Origin: Desulforhopalus singaporensis
GTDB lineage: Bacteria; Desulfobacterota; Desulfobulbia; Desulfobulbales; Desulfocapsaceae
Length of the DNA stretch: 64,000 nt
Direction: 5' to 3'
NCBI RefSeq assembly: GCF_900104445.1
Contig: NZ_FNJI01000009.1
Location: 1-64,000 of the forward strand
Position 1 is the first letter of the stretch. Every line of letters starts with the position of its first letter. The notes beneath the pieces were generated by a model. The model was given only the letters and a program-made list of their open reading frames with translations. It did no database searches and was not told where the DNA came from. Below are positions 23,975 to 33,563 of this stretch, piece after piece. The position numbers and the translations under genes are program-made.

Positions 23975-25072
23975 GTGGAAAAAATAATAAAAGCAAGCGG
24001 ATTAGGCGATATTCTTGAAAAAGTAGCAGGCGATGAGCGTTTGAGTTATGACGACGGCGTTAGACTCTACAACAGCGACAATATTATCGCCCTGGGTTAT
24101 CTTGCCAATATCGTCAGAAACCGCAAGAACGGCGATAATACTTTTTTTATCTACAACCAGCACATCAACTACTCTAATATTTGTACCAATCTTTGTAAAT
24201 TCTGCGCGTTCGGTAAAGAGCAGGGGGCGGACCTTGCCTATGAAATGAGTGTTGAGGAAGTAAAGGAAAAGGTTCGCCAGCGGCTGGATGAACCCATAAC
24301 CGAGGTACATATGGTCGGCGGTATCCATCCGGAGTTGCCGTTTGAATATTATGTAGAACTTCTTCGCGGTATCAAGGAGATAAGGCCAGAAATCCACATC
24401 CAGGCGTTTACATGTGTCGAAATCGCCCATTTCGCCAACCTCTCGGGAAAATCTATTGAGGATACCCTTGGTATTCTCGGTGAAGCAGGGCTTGGATCAA
24501 TGCCGGGGGGAGGGGCTGAGGTGTTCAGCCCGCGAATACGCGAGCTGACCTGTAGAGACAAACTTCCGGGAAAAGAGTGGCTTGAGGTCGCTAAAATAGC
24601 TCACCGCCAGGGGTTCAATACCAACGCAACGATGCTCTACGGTCATATCGAGACCGTGGAGGAGCGGATGGAACATCTGGTCGCCCTGCGCAGAGCCCAG
24701 GACGAAACCGGCGGGTTTTTAAGTTTTATTCCGCTGGCATTTCATCCCAAAAACACTGCGATGTCAGAACTTTCACGGACAACCGGGATAAACGATCTGA
24801 AAAATATTGCCGTTTCCCGTCTGATACTCGATAATTTCCCGCATATCAAAGCCTATTGGGTAATGATCGGGCCGAAGATGGCTCAGGTGGCGCTCTCTTT
24901 TGGCGCGGATGATATGGACGGTACGGTCAAGGAAGAGGTTATTACCCATATGGCGGGAGCCGATACCGACCAGGCCATCGGCAGTACCACTCTGGTACGG
25001 CTTATCAAGGAAGCGGGCCGCGTTCCGGTTGAGCGGGATACGCTCTACAATGTATTGAGGAAATATAACTGA
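23975..25072 (+). CDS. mqnE: Aminofutalosine synthase (radical SAM), menaquinone futalosine pathway
   Basis: 365 residues. Radical SAM cysteines are in CTNLCKFCAF (near residues 68-76). HMVGGIHPELPFEYYVELLR and LGSMPGGGAEVFSPRIR fit MqnE, which joins the MqnA product to SAM to form aminofutalosine. The start is a GTG only 4 bases after the terminator of the sigma factor gene and has no Shine-Dalgarno sequence, which is odd; no better start keeps the conserved N-terminus. First of six menaquinone genes in one direction. Confidence 0.9.
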   Translation: MEKIIKASGLGDILEKVAGDERLSYDDGVRLYNSDNIIALGYLANIVRNRKNGDNTFFIYNQHINYSNICTNLCKFCAFGKEQGADLAYEMSVEEVKEKVRQRLDEPITEVHMVGGIHPELPFEYYVELLRGIKEIRPEIHIQAFTCVEIAHFANLSGKSIEDTLGILGEAGLGSMPGGGAEVFSPRIRELTCRDKLPGKEWLEVAKIAHRQGFNTNATMLYGHIETVEERMEHLVALRRAQDETGGFLSFIPLAFHPKNTAMSELSRTTGINDLKNIAVSRLILDNFPHIKAYWVMIGPKMAQVALSFGADDMDGTVKEEVITHMAGADTDQAIGSTTLVRLIKEAGRVPVERDTLYNVLRKYN

Positions 25073-25089
25073 CAGTCAGGGGAATACGG

Positions 25090-26151
25090 GTGGATTTTGA
25101 TAAAATTTACGGCAAGGTTGCGGCCGGTGAGCGGATAACCGACAAGGAGTACCTTGAGCTTGAAAAACAGGCGGACCTGCTTCAGCTCGGAATTCTGGCA
25201 GACGCAGTGCGGGTGAGAAAACACCCGGAAAAGACTGTGACCTATGTCATTGACCGGAACATCAACTACACCGATGTCTGTATCTCTGCGTGTCAATTTT
25301 GTGCTTTTTTCAAGTCACCGGAAGAGAGCGGCGGATATTTGCTGAGCTTTGACGAGCTAGCCGGCAAAATAGACGAGACCATTGAACTGGGAGGAACGCA
25401 GATTCTGCTTCAGGGCGGATTACATCCGGACAAATCCCTGGACTATTACGAGGAGATGGTTCGCTTCATCCGTTCAAAAAAAATAAATGTGCACGGTTTT
25501 TCCCCGCCTGAAATATGCCATTTTGCGACTATTTCCGGGTTGGATATAAAAACTGTAATCGGTCGACTTATTCAGGCCGGACTCAACTCGATACCCGGCG
25601 GGGGCGCTGAGATATTGTCGGACAGGGTGCGGCAGCAGATTGCCCCGCGGAAATGTTCTGCCGGTGAGTGGATAGAGGTGATGCGCGAGGCTCACAATCA
25701 GGGGTTGCGTACCACTGCGACCATGATGTTCGGTCACATCGAGACCGGAGATGAACGGCTTGAACATCTGCGACGGTTAAGAGAACTGCAGGATCAGACA
25801 GGTGGTTTTACCGCCTTTATTCCCTGGCCCTTTCAGCCCGACAACACGGTGCTCGACTCGGTCAGGAAGACATCGGGCCACGATTACTTGAAAGTGCTGT
25901 CACTTTCTCGTATATATCTTGATAATTTCGACAATATTCAAGCCTCGTGGGTTACTCAGGGCCCAAAAATTGCGCAGCTTTCGCTGTTTTTCGGGGCTAA
26001 TGACTTCGGCAGTACCATGATCGAGGAGAATGTGGTCGCCGCAGCCGGTGTGAGTTTCAGGTTGTCCGAACAGGAGATTCGCCGGTTGGTATCAGACGCT
26101 GGATTCACTCCCGCCCAGCGGTATATGGACTACAGTCTTGTCAATCCCTGA
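25090..26151 (+). CDS. mqnC: Cyclic dehypoxanthinyl futalosine synthase (radical SAM)
   Basis: 353 residues. Radical SAM cysteines in CISACQFCAF. LLQGGLHPDKSLDYYEEMVR, GLNSIPGGGAEILSDRVR and FIPWPFQPDNTVL are typical of MqnC, which closes the second ring in the futalosine route. The GTG start is preceded by AGGGG. It is a paralogue of the preceding mqnE; the pair argues for the futalosine route rather than the MenFDHCEB route. Confidence 0.93.
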   Translation: MDFDKIYGKVAAGERITDKEYLELEKQADLLQLGILADAVRVRKHPEKTVTYVIDRNINYTDVCISACQFCAFFKSPEESGGYLLSFDELAGKIDETIELGGTQILLQGGLHPDKSLDYYEEMVRFIRSKKINVHGFSPPEICHFATISGLDIKTVIGRLIQAGLNSIPGGGAEILSDRVRQQIAPRKCSAGEWIEVMREAHNQGLRTTATMMFGHIETGDERLEHLRRLRELQDQTGGFTAFIPWPFQPDNTVLDSVRKTSGHDYLKVLSLSRIYLDNFDNIQASWVTQGPKIAQLSLFFGANDFGSTMIEENVVAAAGVSFRLSEQEIRRLVSDAGFTPAQRYMDYSLVNP

Positions 26152-26168
26152 GACCGGGAAAACTTCAG

Positions 26169-27446
26169 ATGAGCCAAGCGATGCATGCGCTTTTCGCACC
26201 ATGGGTGGTTCCTGTAGAACAGCCCGTCATTGACAATGGAGCTGTGGTCATCCGCCAGGGGGTGATCGTCGATGTCGGCAGCAGTGAATATATCCGCCAG
26301 CGTTTCCCAAATGCCGTCAGGGTGGAACTGGAAGGTGTTCTCATGCCAGGGCTTGTAAACGGGCATACCCACCTGGAACTTTCACATCTTGCAGGCGGCA
26401 GTGAGCTCCACGAGGGAGAGTTGTTTGTCGACTGGGTCGAATCCTTGATTGCCCGAAGAGGCCAGGAAAACAGTGAACAGGAGATTGCCAGTGCCAGTGA
26501 CAGTGCGCTTGCCAAGCAATATCTTTCAGGTGTTGTGCTCCTTGGCGATATCGCCAACTCCCGCTATGACGGCAGTGAACAACCCGATGATTGCAGGGCG
26601 TATCCAACCGTGGTGCGGATGCTTGAATTTCTTGCTCCCACCAGACAGGCGTGCGATCTGGTCACCCAGGCAATAGATACTCTGCAGCAGGGTGTGGTCG
26701 CCACTGCACACGCTCCCTATTCGACATCTCCTCACATTATACAGGCGCTGAAAAAAAGAAGCCGCGAGCTGGGACACCCTTTCTCCATCCATGTTGCGGA
26801 ATCCGGTGATGAAGTGGAGTTCATCCGGAAAAATCTGGGGCCTTTTAGAAATTTTCTCGAAAAAAGAAATAGTTGGGACGGCACACTTGATTTTGGTCCT
26901 TTACATAGCGACGGAACTGTAGAATACCTGAACAAACTCGGGGTACTGGATACGAAAACCCTGCTCGTCCATTGCATTCACGTTTCAGACCGGGAGCTGG
27001 AAATCATCGCGGACAGCGGGGCGAACATCTGCCTTTGTCCCGGCAGCAATGAGTTCTTGAAGGTTGGAAGAGCGCCGGTTGAAAAAATGGTGAACATGGA
27101 TATATTGCCGGCCCTGGGCACGGACTCCCTTGCATCCAACACCAGCCTTGATATGTGGCGGGAGATGCAGCTGCTGGCTGTCAACAATTCCGGACTGTCG
27201 TGCGATACGATCCTTGCCATGGCTACCCGCGGCGGTGCACGGGCCCTGCAGCGCGGCAATGATTACGGTGCTCTTGGTCGCGGCAAGAGCGCGGACTTTA
27301 TCCACGTAAATTCCAAGCATCTCAAAAAGTGTCGGACCAGGGAAGAGTTGATTGCGGGTCTGGTGCGAAAAGGCAGGCCTGGGTATATAAGGCATGTGGC
27401 GGATGAAATAGATAAATGGACCGGGCATGTGACACCAGTCAGGTGA
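26169..27446 (+). CDS. mqnX: Amidohydrolase, probable aminofutalosine deaminase
   Basis: 425 residues. Amidohydrolase fold with the metal site GLVNGHTHLELSH (HxH) near residue 65. Later come HAPYSTSP, HVAESGDEVEF and LGTDSLASN (metal aspartate). In this cluster it most likely deaminates aminofutalosine to futalosine before nucleoside cleavage by MqnB. No mqnB is visible; in some bacteria MTA nucleosidase acts directly on aminofutalosine. The family includes other deaminases, so the substrate is inferred from the neighbours. Confidence 0.8.
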   Translation: MSQAMHALFAPWVVPVEQPVIDNGAVVIRQGVIVDVGSSEYIRQRFPNAVRVELEGVLMPGLVNGHTHLELSHLAGGSELHEGELFVDWVESLIARRGQENSEQEIASASDSALAKQYLSGVVLLGDIANSRYDGSEQPDDCRAYPTVVRMLEFLAPTRQACDLVTQAIDTLQQGVVATAHAPYSTSPHIIQALKKRSRELGHPFSIHVAESGDEVEFIRKNLGPFRNFLEKRNSWDGTLDFGPLHSDGTVEYLNKLGVLDTKTLLVHCIHVSDRELEIIADSGANICLCPGSNEFLKVGRAPVEKMVNMDILPALGTDSLASNTSLDMWREMQLLAVNNSGLSCDTILAMATRGGARALQRGNDYGALGRGKSADFIHVNSKHLKKCRTREELIAGLVRKGRPGYIRHVADEIDKWTGHVTPVR

Positions 27447-27511
27447 CATTGCCCGCTTTTTACCATGTAGTTATATTACGAGCACCCTCATAGTGCTAGA
27501 GGTTGACCTGT

Positions 27512-28369
27512 ATGGAAAACTCACAATCGTTCAACGTTAAGATCGGGATGGTAAGCTATCTGAATACCGCACCGATCCATGAAAAATGGAAGGCAAGCGT
27601 AACCTGCGACAACTGGCAGCTCGTCGAAGCCTGCCCCGCTGATCTCAACAGGAAACTGGCCGCCGGCGAAGTCGATATGGGATTTGTGTCAAGTTTTGAA
27701 TATGGAAAGCATCCCGACGACTACAAAATTCTTGCCGACCTCTCCATAAGTGCAAACGGTCCCGTGGGCTCTATTTTTCTGTTTTCACACGTACCCATCG
27801 AACAACTGGACAAGGCTCCCGTGCTGCTGACTGAAAAATCGGAAACGTCGGTACACCTGGTCAAGATCATCCTGGAGGAGTTCAGCAAGGTAAAACCGGT
27901 ATACTCAAGCGGTGACGTAATGGCTGCCGATAAAAACGAATACCGGGCGGTACTGGCCATAGGCGACGAGGCTCTGAAGATGGCGGAATCGTCGAGCTAC
28001 CTCTACGAGTTTGATCTTGGCGATATCTGGAAAAAAGAAACCGGGCTGCCGTTCGTCTTTGCTGTTTGTGCGGTGAGGGAGGGGTTCTGTAAAGAGCATC
28101 CCGAAGCGCTTGCGAAAATTCACAAGGAGTTGTTGCGGTGTCGTGACGAGGGCAAGGCCGACCTGGATACTATCTGCACGTTGTGTGCCTCGCGGATTCC
28201 GATGGCTAAGAAAAAGTGTCACCAATATCTCGAAGGTATTGAGTATGATCTCTCCGGCCCCAAAAGGCGGGCGCTTGAAACGTTTTTCAAGATCCTCATC
28301 AAGAGGGGGGACATCAGCCCAAACAGTCTGCCATTGAAAATATATGTCGACTTAAACGATTGCGACTGA
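27512..28369 (+). CDS. mqnA: Chorismate dehydratase
   Basis: 285 residues from the ATG at 27512. The N-terminus KIGMVSYLNTAPIHE and NRKLAAGEVDMGFVSSFEYG are typical of MqnA, the first step of the futalosine pathway (chorismate to 3-enolpyruvyl-benzoate). It has a periplasmic-binding-protein-like fold but no signal peptide. It lies in the mqn cluster. MqnD, a homologue, is not found in the window. Confidence 0.92.
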   Translation: MENSQSFNVKIGMVSYLNTAPIHEKWKASVTCDNWQLVEACPADLNRKLAAGEVDMGFVSSFEYGKHPDDYKILADLSISANGPVGSIFLFSHVPIEQLDKAPVLLTEKSETSVHLVKIILEEFSKVKPVYSSGDVMAADKNEYRAVLAIGDEALKMAESSSYLYEFDLGDIWKKETGLPFVFAVCAVREGFCKEHPEALAKIHKELLRCRDEGKADLDTICTLCASRIPMAKKKCHQYLEGIEYDLSGPKRRALETFFKILIKRGDISPNSLPLKIYVDLNDCD

Positions 28370-28382
28370 GCGGGTTCTTGCT

Positions 28383-28955
28383 ATGGATAAAGCAAAAAGA
28401 CCAAAGATACTCATAGGCGTCACAGGTGCTACGGGGATGCTCTTTCTCTCTGGATTTCTTGAGTGTTTAAAAGATATCGACGTGACCGTGCATGGGATCT
28501 GTTCGGACTCCGGGGCTGATGTACTGAAGATGGAACTTGGCATCGGTTACCAGCAGCTGCCGGTGTTTTCCAAATGGTTCGACGTTAGAGATGTCGGGGC
28601 GTCTCCCGCTTCCGGGTCGGCCGACTATAAGTCGATGGTTGTTTTGCCCTGTACCATGGGCTCTCTTGCGGCAATCGCCTCGGGATTGACGATAAACCTG
28701 ATACACCGAGCGGCGGATGTGATGCTCAAAGAGCGCCGGACCCTGGTGCTAGCGGTCCGCGAAACGCCGCTGAACCGCACCCACCTGCAGAATATGCTCA
28801 CGGTGCACGATGCGGGGGCGGTGATTTGTCCCCCGATGCCGAGCTTTTACCTGAAACCGAAGAGTCTTGAGGAGGCCGCCAGGACGTATGCATGGCGCCT
28901 TGCCGATCAGCTGGGCATTGAGATTAAAGAGAGAAAACGATGGGAAAACGGGTAA
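28383..28955 (+). CDS. mqnF: UbiX-family flavin prenyltransferase (menaquinone pathway MqnF)
   Basis: 190 residues. Rossmann-like flavoprotein with ILIGVTGATGMLFLSGFLE at the start and VLPCTMGSLAAIASGLTINL, ending in RETPLNRTHLQNMLTVHDAG. These are the FMN and prenyl-phosphate binding parts of UbiX/Pad1. It makes prenylated FMN for a UbiD-type decarboxylase. Its place between mqnA and a UbiA-type gene fits MqnF. The matching UbiD (MqnL) is not in the window. Confidence 0.88.
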   Translation: MDKAKRPKILIGVTGATGMLFLSGFLECLKDIDVTVHGICSDSGADVLKMELGIGYQQLPVFSKWFDVRDVGASPASGSADYKSMVVLPCTMGSLAAIASGLTINLIHRAADVMLKERRTLVLAVRETPLNRTHLQNMLTVHDAGAVICPPMPSFYLKPKSLEEAARTYAWRLADQLGIEIKERKRWENG

Positions 28956-29830
28956 GCATGGTGTCTGTGGAAAAGTTGTATAGAAAAATTCAGATCTTTC
29001 TGGAGATGATCCAGTTTAAATTGACCGTTTTTGCCCTGCCGTTCGCCTTTACCGGTGCTTTTCTCGGAGCCAGGTCGGTGCCGGACGCAATTACCGCCTT
29101 ATGGGTTGTACTGGCGATGGTTGGCGCCAGGACTTGCGCCATGGGGTTTAACCGGATCGTCGACTGGAAATTCGACAAGGACAATCCCCGGACTGCAACA
29201 AGAGCCATTCCTGCCGGAGATATTAAACTGGGTGAAGCCTGGGGTATGGTGGTCGGTGCCGGACTACTGTTCTTTTTTGCATGTTACCAGCTCAACCAGC
29301 TGGCCCTGATGCTGTCTCCGTTCGCCCTGGGCCTGACCCTTGTCTATTCTGTGACCAAACGGTTCACCTCTTTGTGCCATCTGGTACTGGGAGCAGCGCT
29401 TGCTTTTTCGCCGCTTGGGGGATGGGTTGCGGTTACCGGTAGCTTTGCCGGATATCCGGTACCGCTGTCTCTGGGGGTTATTTTTTGGGTCGCCGGGTTT
29501 GACACCATCTATGCATGTCTTGATGCTGATTTCGACAAACGGGCAGGGCTTTATTCCTTGCCATCAAAGCTGGGAAAGAAGAGGGCGTTTCGGCTGGCAG
29601 GCGGGTTTCATCTCCTTGCTTTTTTGTTTTTCACCTATACCGGGGTCCAGGCAGGACTCAATATCTATTACTATCTCGGTATCGTATTGACCGCCGGCGC
29701 TCTTTTTTATCAGCATATGCTGGTCAGGCCCGAAGATCTGTCGCGAATACACGCATCTTTTTTTTCGATGAACGGCCTCATCAGTATTACGCTGTTTTTT
29801 GCCACCTGGCTGTCGCTGGCCACGTTATAG
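28940..29830 (+). CDS. mqnP: UbiA-family prenyltransferase (menaquinone pathway MqnP)
   Basis: 296 residues with about eight membrane helices. The aspartate-rich motifs are NRIVDWKFDKDNPRT and DADFDKRAGLYSLPSKLG, as in UbiA/MqnP. It attaches the polyprenyl chain to the naphthoate ring. The start overlaps the end of the UbiX-type gene by 16 bases; a second ATG at 28958 is possible. Confidence 0.88.
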   Translation: MGKRVSMVSVEKLYRKIQIFLEMIQFKLTVFALPFAFTGAFLGARSVPDAITALWVVLAMVGARTCAMGFNRIVDWKFDKDNPRTATRAIPAGDIKLGEAWGMVVGAGLLFFFACYQLNQLALMLSPFALGLTLVYSVTKRFTSLCHLVLGAALAFSPLGGWVAVTGSFAGYPVPLSLGVIFWVAGFDTIYACLDADFDKRAGLYSLPSKLGKKRAFRLAGGFHLLAFLFFTYTGVQAGLNIYYYLGIVLTAGALFYQHMLVRPEDLSRIHASFFSMNGLISITLFFATWLSLATL

Positions 29831-29834
29831 AACA

Positions 29835-30725
29835 ATGCGCATCCTGCTGCTAGCTGCCGTCGCAATCACTGTTTTGCTACCTCAACCCGGGGGATGTGGT
29901 GATAAAGCACGGAGGATAACCGAGTCTTTTGCCTCTGTCTATCCCGAGGGCGAACTGATTGAAACGCTTGCCGCCGTGGGCTATTCAGGCGCAGAAAAGA
30001 TTGTTTGGGATTTGTCGTGGAGCGGAGGGATAAAACTTGGCGAAATACATGTTGAGACCGTGGCCTTGAAACAGGATGGCTGTTATGAAATCAGGGCGTT
30101 TATTACTACGGAAAGAGGTGCGATCCACTATATCTATCCGGTAAGCGATCGTCACGTCACCAGGGTAAGGGGTGAAAAAAAACTCCCATTTTATTATGAA
30201 GTCTGGCAAAAGGAAGGATACAGATACCAAGCCCACCGGATATTTGAATACGATCAAGAAAATAATCGCATCTGTTATACCAAAAACGGCAGGCTGGAAG
30301 GGGAGTATGAGCTGAAAGGAGAGGTGAATAACGAATTTTCATCGTTTTTTAACAGCAGACTTATGAGATTGAAGGTGGGGCGGCCGTTTACCGTGCCGAC
30401 TTTCGCCGACAAGAAAAGGGTCGAGGTTGCGGTGCATCCCCTTAAACAGGAGATCCTGGAGGATACTATCCTGGGTCCGGTACAAACCGTGGTGGTACTG
30501 CCGGTCATGACGTTTCGGGGGCTTTATGATAAAACAGGGGATACTGTTATCTGGTACACCGACGACGAATGCCGGGTGCCTGTGCAGATACGTTCGAAAA
30601 TTGCCATAGGCTCCCTGACCGCAAGACTATCCGCATATGAGAACGGAGCCTGCACCAGATACTTCAGGGTAGGTAACAATTTAATACAAAACGACAGCAA
30701 CAACGTAATTGATGGAGGAAAATAG
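29835..30725 (+). CDS. Exported DUF3108-like protein
   Basis: 296 residues from the ATG at 29835. The N-terminus is a signal sequence (ILLLAAVAITVLLPQPGGCG); the LPQPGGC region could be read as a weak lipobox. The body is beta-rich with IVWDLSWSGGIKLGEIHVE and RIFEYDQENNR, the pattern of DUF3108 proteins, periplasmic or outer-membrane-linked proteins of unknown function. It is joined to the mqn genes (starts 5 bases after them). Its last codons are close to the purC ribosome site. Confidence 0.72.
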   Translation: MRILLLAAVAITVLLPQPGGCGDKARRITESFASVYPEGELIETLAAVGYSGAEKIVWDLSWSGGIKLGEIHVETVALKQDGCYEIRAFITTERGAIHYIYPVSDRHVTRVRGEKKLPFYYEVWQKEGYRYQAHRIFEYDQENNRICYTKNGRLEGEYELKGEVNNEFSSFFNSRLMRLKVGRPFTVPTFADKKRVEVAVHPLKQEILEDTILGPVQTVVVLPVMTFRGLYDKTGDTVIWYTDDECRVPVQIRSKIAIGSLTARLSAYENGACTRYFRVGNNLIQNDSNNVIDGGK

Positions 30726-30726
30726 A

Positions 30727-31617
30727 ATGACTACCCCGGTTACTTACACAGAGTTTCCAGCACTAAAACTTGTTCATCGCGGCAAAGTGCGCGATATGTA
30801 CGAAGTTCCAGGCCATGACGACAAGCTGCTCATGGTCGCTTCCGACAGGATCTCGGCCTATGACGTGGTGATGGACACTCCCATTCCCGGCAAGGGGGCT
30901 GTCCTGACAAAATTGTCGCTGTTCTGGTTCAAGCTGCTCGAAGGGATTGTCGAGAATCACCTGATCAGTGCCGATGTTGCGGAATATCCCGAGATATGCC
31001 ATCAGTATAAAGAAGATCTGCAGGGAAGGTCGATGCTTGTCAAGAAAACCAAGCCGCTGCCAGTGGAATGTATTGTCAGGGGCTATATCTCCGGATCTTT
31101 CTGGAGCGCTTACCAGAAGAGCAATGTCGTCTGTGGGTTTGAGCTTCCCCAAGGACTGCAGGAGTCCGACAAGTTCCCCGAACCGATTTTCACCCCGTCC
31201 ACCAAGGCCGAGCTCGGGAATCACGACGAGAATATCTCAATTGAAAAAATGGAAGAAATCGTCGGCAGTGAAAAAGCAAGACAGATCAGCGAAATAAGTG
31301 TCGCTCTCTATAAAAAAGCGGCCGATTATGCAAGGGAAAAGGGCATTATCATCGCCGATACCAAGTTTGAACTGGGAGAACTCGATGGTCGTCTTATCCT
31401 GATTGATGAAGTGCTTACCCCTGATTCGTCAAGGTTCTGGCCGGAAGACGAATATAAGCCGGGGCGATCCCAGTCCAGTTTTGATAAGCAGTTTTTGCGG
31501 GATTACCTGTCAAGCCTTGACTGGGACAAGAACCCTCCGGCCCCCAAGCTTCCTGAAGAGATTATCAGTAAAACCAAGAAAAGATATGAGGAAGCAGTCG
31601 ACCGGATCTGCTCGTAA
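30727..31617 (+). CDS. purC: SAICAR synthetase
   Basis: 296 residues from the ATG at 30727 with GGAGG 8 bases upstream. LVHRGKVRDMYEV and MVASDRISAYDVVM give the ATP and substrate sites, and ECIVRGYISGSFW, FTPSTKAE and LIDEVLTPDSSRFWP are signatures of the longer PurC form. It catalyses the CAIR to SAICAR step in purine synthesis. Last gene before a terminator. Confidence 0.96.
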   Translation: MTTPVTYTEFPALKLVHRGKVRDMYEVPGHDDKLLMVASDRISAYDVVMDTPIPGKGAVLTKLSLFWFKLLEGIVENHLISADVAEYPEICHQYKEDLQGRSMLVKKTKPLPVECIVRGYISGSFWSAYQKSNVVCGFELPQGLQESDKFPEPIFTPSTKAELGNHDENISIEKMEEIVGSEKARQISEISVALYKKAADYAREKGIIIADTKFELGELDGRLILIDEVLTPDSSRFWPEDEYKPGRSQSSFDKQFLRDYLSSLDWDKNPPAPKLPEEIISKTKKRYEEAVDRICS

Positions 31618-31669
31618 CCGATTCGTATAGCGGGCGTGGTGTAGAACCAAGCAGTCAGCGCTTTGCCTG

Positions 31670-31716
31670 AAAAGCCATTTTCTCTGGTCGTTGTGATCGG
31701 CGATAATGGCTTTTTT
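31670..31716 (+). terminator. Intrinsic terminator after purC
   Basis: Stem AAAAGCCATT / AATGGCTTTT (31670-31679 / 31705-31714) followed by further T. The loop of 25 bases is long. Confidence 0.75.
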
Positions 31717-31769
31717 AGTTACAGGCCGGGTCGTTGCCTGGTCCTTTTACTGAAATGGAGTTGCCGGTT

Positions 31770-33563
31770 ATGGCGTTGAAAAAAATGTTGCTGGTGGTAA
31801 TCCTGCTTGTCTTTGCGGCTGGCGTACTTGCAAGCAGAGAGTTCGCCACCATCGCCTCGGGTATTGCGATATTTTTGGTCGGGATGTTTTCCATGGAAGA
31901 CGGCTTCAGGTTGTTTACCGGCGGGGTGCTGTCAAAAATTTTGCGAAAAACCACCGACACCGTGTTCAAGGCAATTGTGAGCGGCTTTACTGCTACCGCT
32001 TTTGTCCAGAGTTCATCGCTTGTAACCGTCATTACAATATCTTTTCTTTCCGCTGAACTTATAGCTCTCTCCCATGCGGTGGGCATAATTTTCGGGGCCA
32101 ATATCGGGACCACGGCGACTGCCTGGATTGTCGCGGCGTTTGGCATGAAGATAAAAATCGCGGAATTTGCCCTGCCGATGATAATTTTCGGGGTACTGTT
32201 CAGTTTTTTTTCGGCAAAAACGTACAAGGGAGTTGGTAATATCCTGCTCGGCCTGGGGTTCATATTCCTCGGGATCTCATTTATGAAGGAAGGGTTTGAG
32301 ACCCTGCAGAGCTATTTGGATCTTTCCCGGTTTGTTGTTGAAGGTTACCTTGGAATTGCGGTTTATATCCTGCTGGGTATTGTTGCCACCGTAATTATTC
32401 AATCGTCAAGCGCCACCATGGCGCTTATCATTACGGCGGTGGCAACGGGGCAGATCAACTATATCAACTCTCTGTCGCTTGCCATCGGTGCAAACCTCGG
32501 GACTACGGTAACCGCAATCATCGGCGCCGTTACCTCCAACGCCAATGGAAAAAGGCTGGCAGTGGCCCATGTAATATTCAATGTGGCAACCGCACTGTTC
32601 GCCGTTGTCTTCATCAACCAGCTCGCTTTTCTGGTTGATTTCATCAGTGTCAAAACCGGTATTGGCGATCAGGACGCGGCAATCAAGCTGTCGCTGTTTC
32701 ATTCTATTTTCAATATCGCCGGGGTTGTGCTAGTTACACCGTTTATCGGCAGGCTGGTTACTTTTCTCAAGACTCTTTTCGTGGCCGAAAAAGAGCGGCG
32801 GAAAAAAACAAGATACCTAGATGACGAGGTCGTCAAAACCGCGGGACCTGCCATTGCAGCTCTTTACAGGGAGACGGAGTCCCTGCTTGAAAGCGTCCTA
32901 GAGGTTATCGTGCAGGCACTTCGTCTGCACCGGCACCAGGTCTTTTCCGTTTTGCGGATGGATGAGGTCGTGAAAACGATCAGGGGTGAAGGTGTTGATG
33001 TCGATCTTCTGTACCGGCAGGATATAAAATTTCTGTACAGCGATATTCTGCGGTATTGCGCCATGGCGGAAAGCAATATGGAGAAGCCGCTGCGGGAAAA
33101 AGTTTACAGGATCAAGCTTGCGTCACGGGAGCTGATCGAAGCGATTAAGGATATCAGGGAACTGCAGAAAAATATTGTCTATTACATGGGCAGGAACAAT
33201 AAATATATCAAGAACGAGTACAATTTCCTGCGGCGCAACCTGGCTGAGCTTATCCGGACCATAACAAATTTTCAGAAAAACGGAGACGGCCAGGGCGGGG
33301 TGGCAACCCTTGAGGCAGCCCGTGAACGCAACGCACGCCTTGATATGGTCTCGGCCAGAAGGCTCAGTGCTCTGCTGCGTGAAGGCAAAATAGATGACAA
33401 CATGGCCTCGTCACTCATGAACGACGGCGCTTATGCCTCGCGCATAGCCATGAACCTTATCCGGGCAGCGGATATACTCCGGGGGGAGGGGCGGCTCGCC
33501 CTGGACCAGCATCATTCCCCATTAAAGCTGCAACCGCCCCATCACACCCCGTTGACGCAGTAA
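31770..33563 (+). CDS. Na+/phosphate cotransporter family protein with PhoU-like C-terminus
   Basis: 597 residues from the ATG at 31770 (GGAG upstream); a start at 31755 is possible. Two inverted membrane repeats carry the paired motifs FVQSSSLVTVITISF and IIQSSSATMALIITA, diagnostic of the Na/Pi (NptA/YjbB) family, each followed by GANIGTT or GANLGTT. The C-terminal 200 residues are helical and cytoplasmic, like PhoU. It probably moves phosphate with sodium. Its last 22 bases overlap the 3' end of the convergent epimerase gene. Confidence 0.88.
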   Translation: MALKKMLLVVILLVFAAGVLASREFATIASGIAIFLVGMFSMEDGFRLFTGGVLSKILRKTTDTVFKAIVSGFTATAFVQSSSLVTVITISFLSAELIALSHAVGIIFGANIGTTATAWIVAAFGMKIKIAEFALPMIIFGVLFSFFSAKTYKGVGNILLGLGFIFLGISFMKEGFETLQSYLDLSRFVVEGYLGIAVYILLGIVATVIIQSSSATMALIITAVATGQINYINSLSLAIGANLGTTVTAIIGAVTSNANGKRLAVAHVIFNVATALFAVVFINQLAFLVDFISVKTGIGDQDAAIKLSLFHSIFNIAGVVLVTPFIGRLVTFLKTLFVAEKERRKKTRYLDDEVVKTAGPAIAALYRETESLLESVLEVIVQALRLHRHQVFSVLRMDEVVKTIRGEGVDVDLLYRQDIKFLYSDILRYCAMAESNMEKPLREKVYRIKLASRELIEAIKDIRELQKNIVYYMGRNNKYIKNEYNFLRRNLAELIRTITNFQKNGDGQGGVATLEAARERNARLDMVSARRLSALLREGKIDDNMASSLMNDGAYASRIAMNLIRAADILRGEGRLALDQHHSPLKLQPPHHTPLTQ

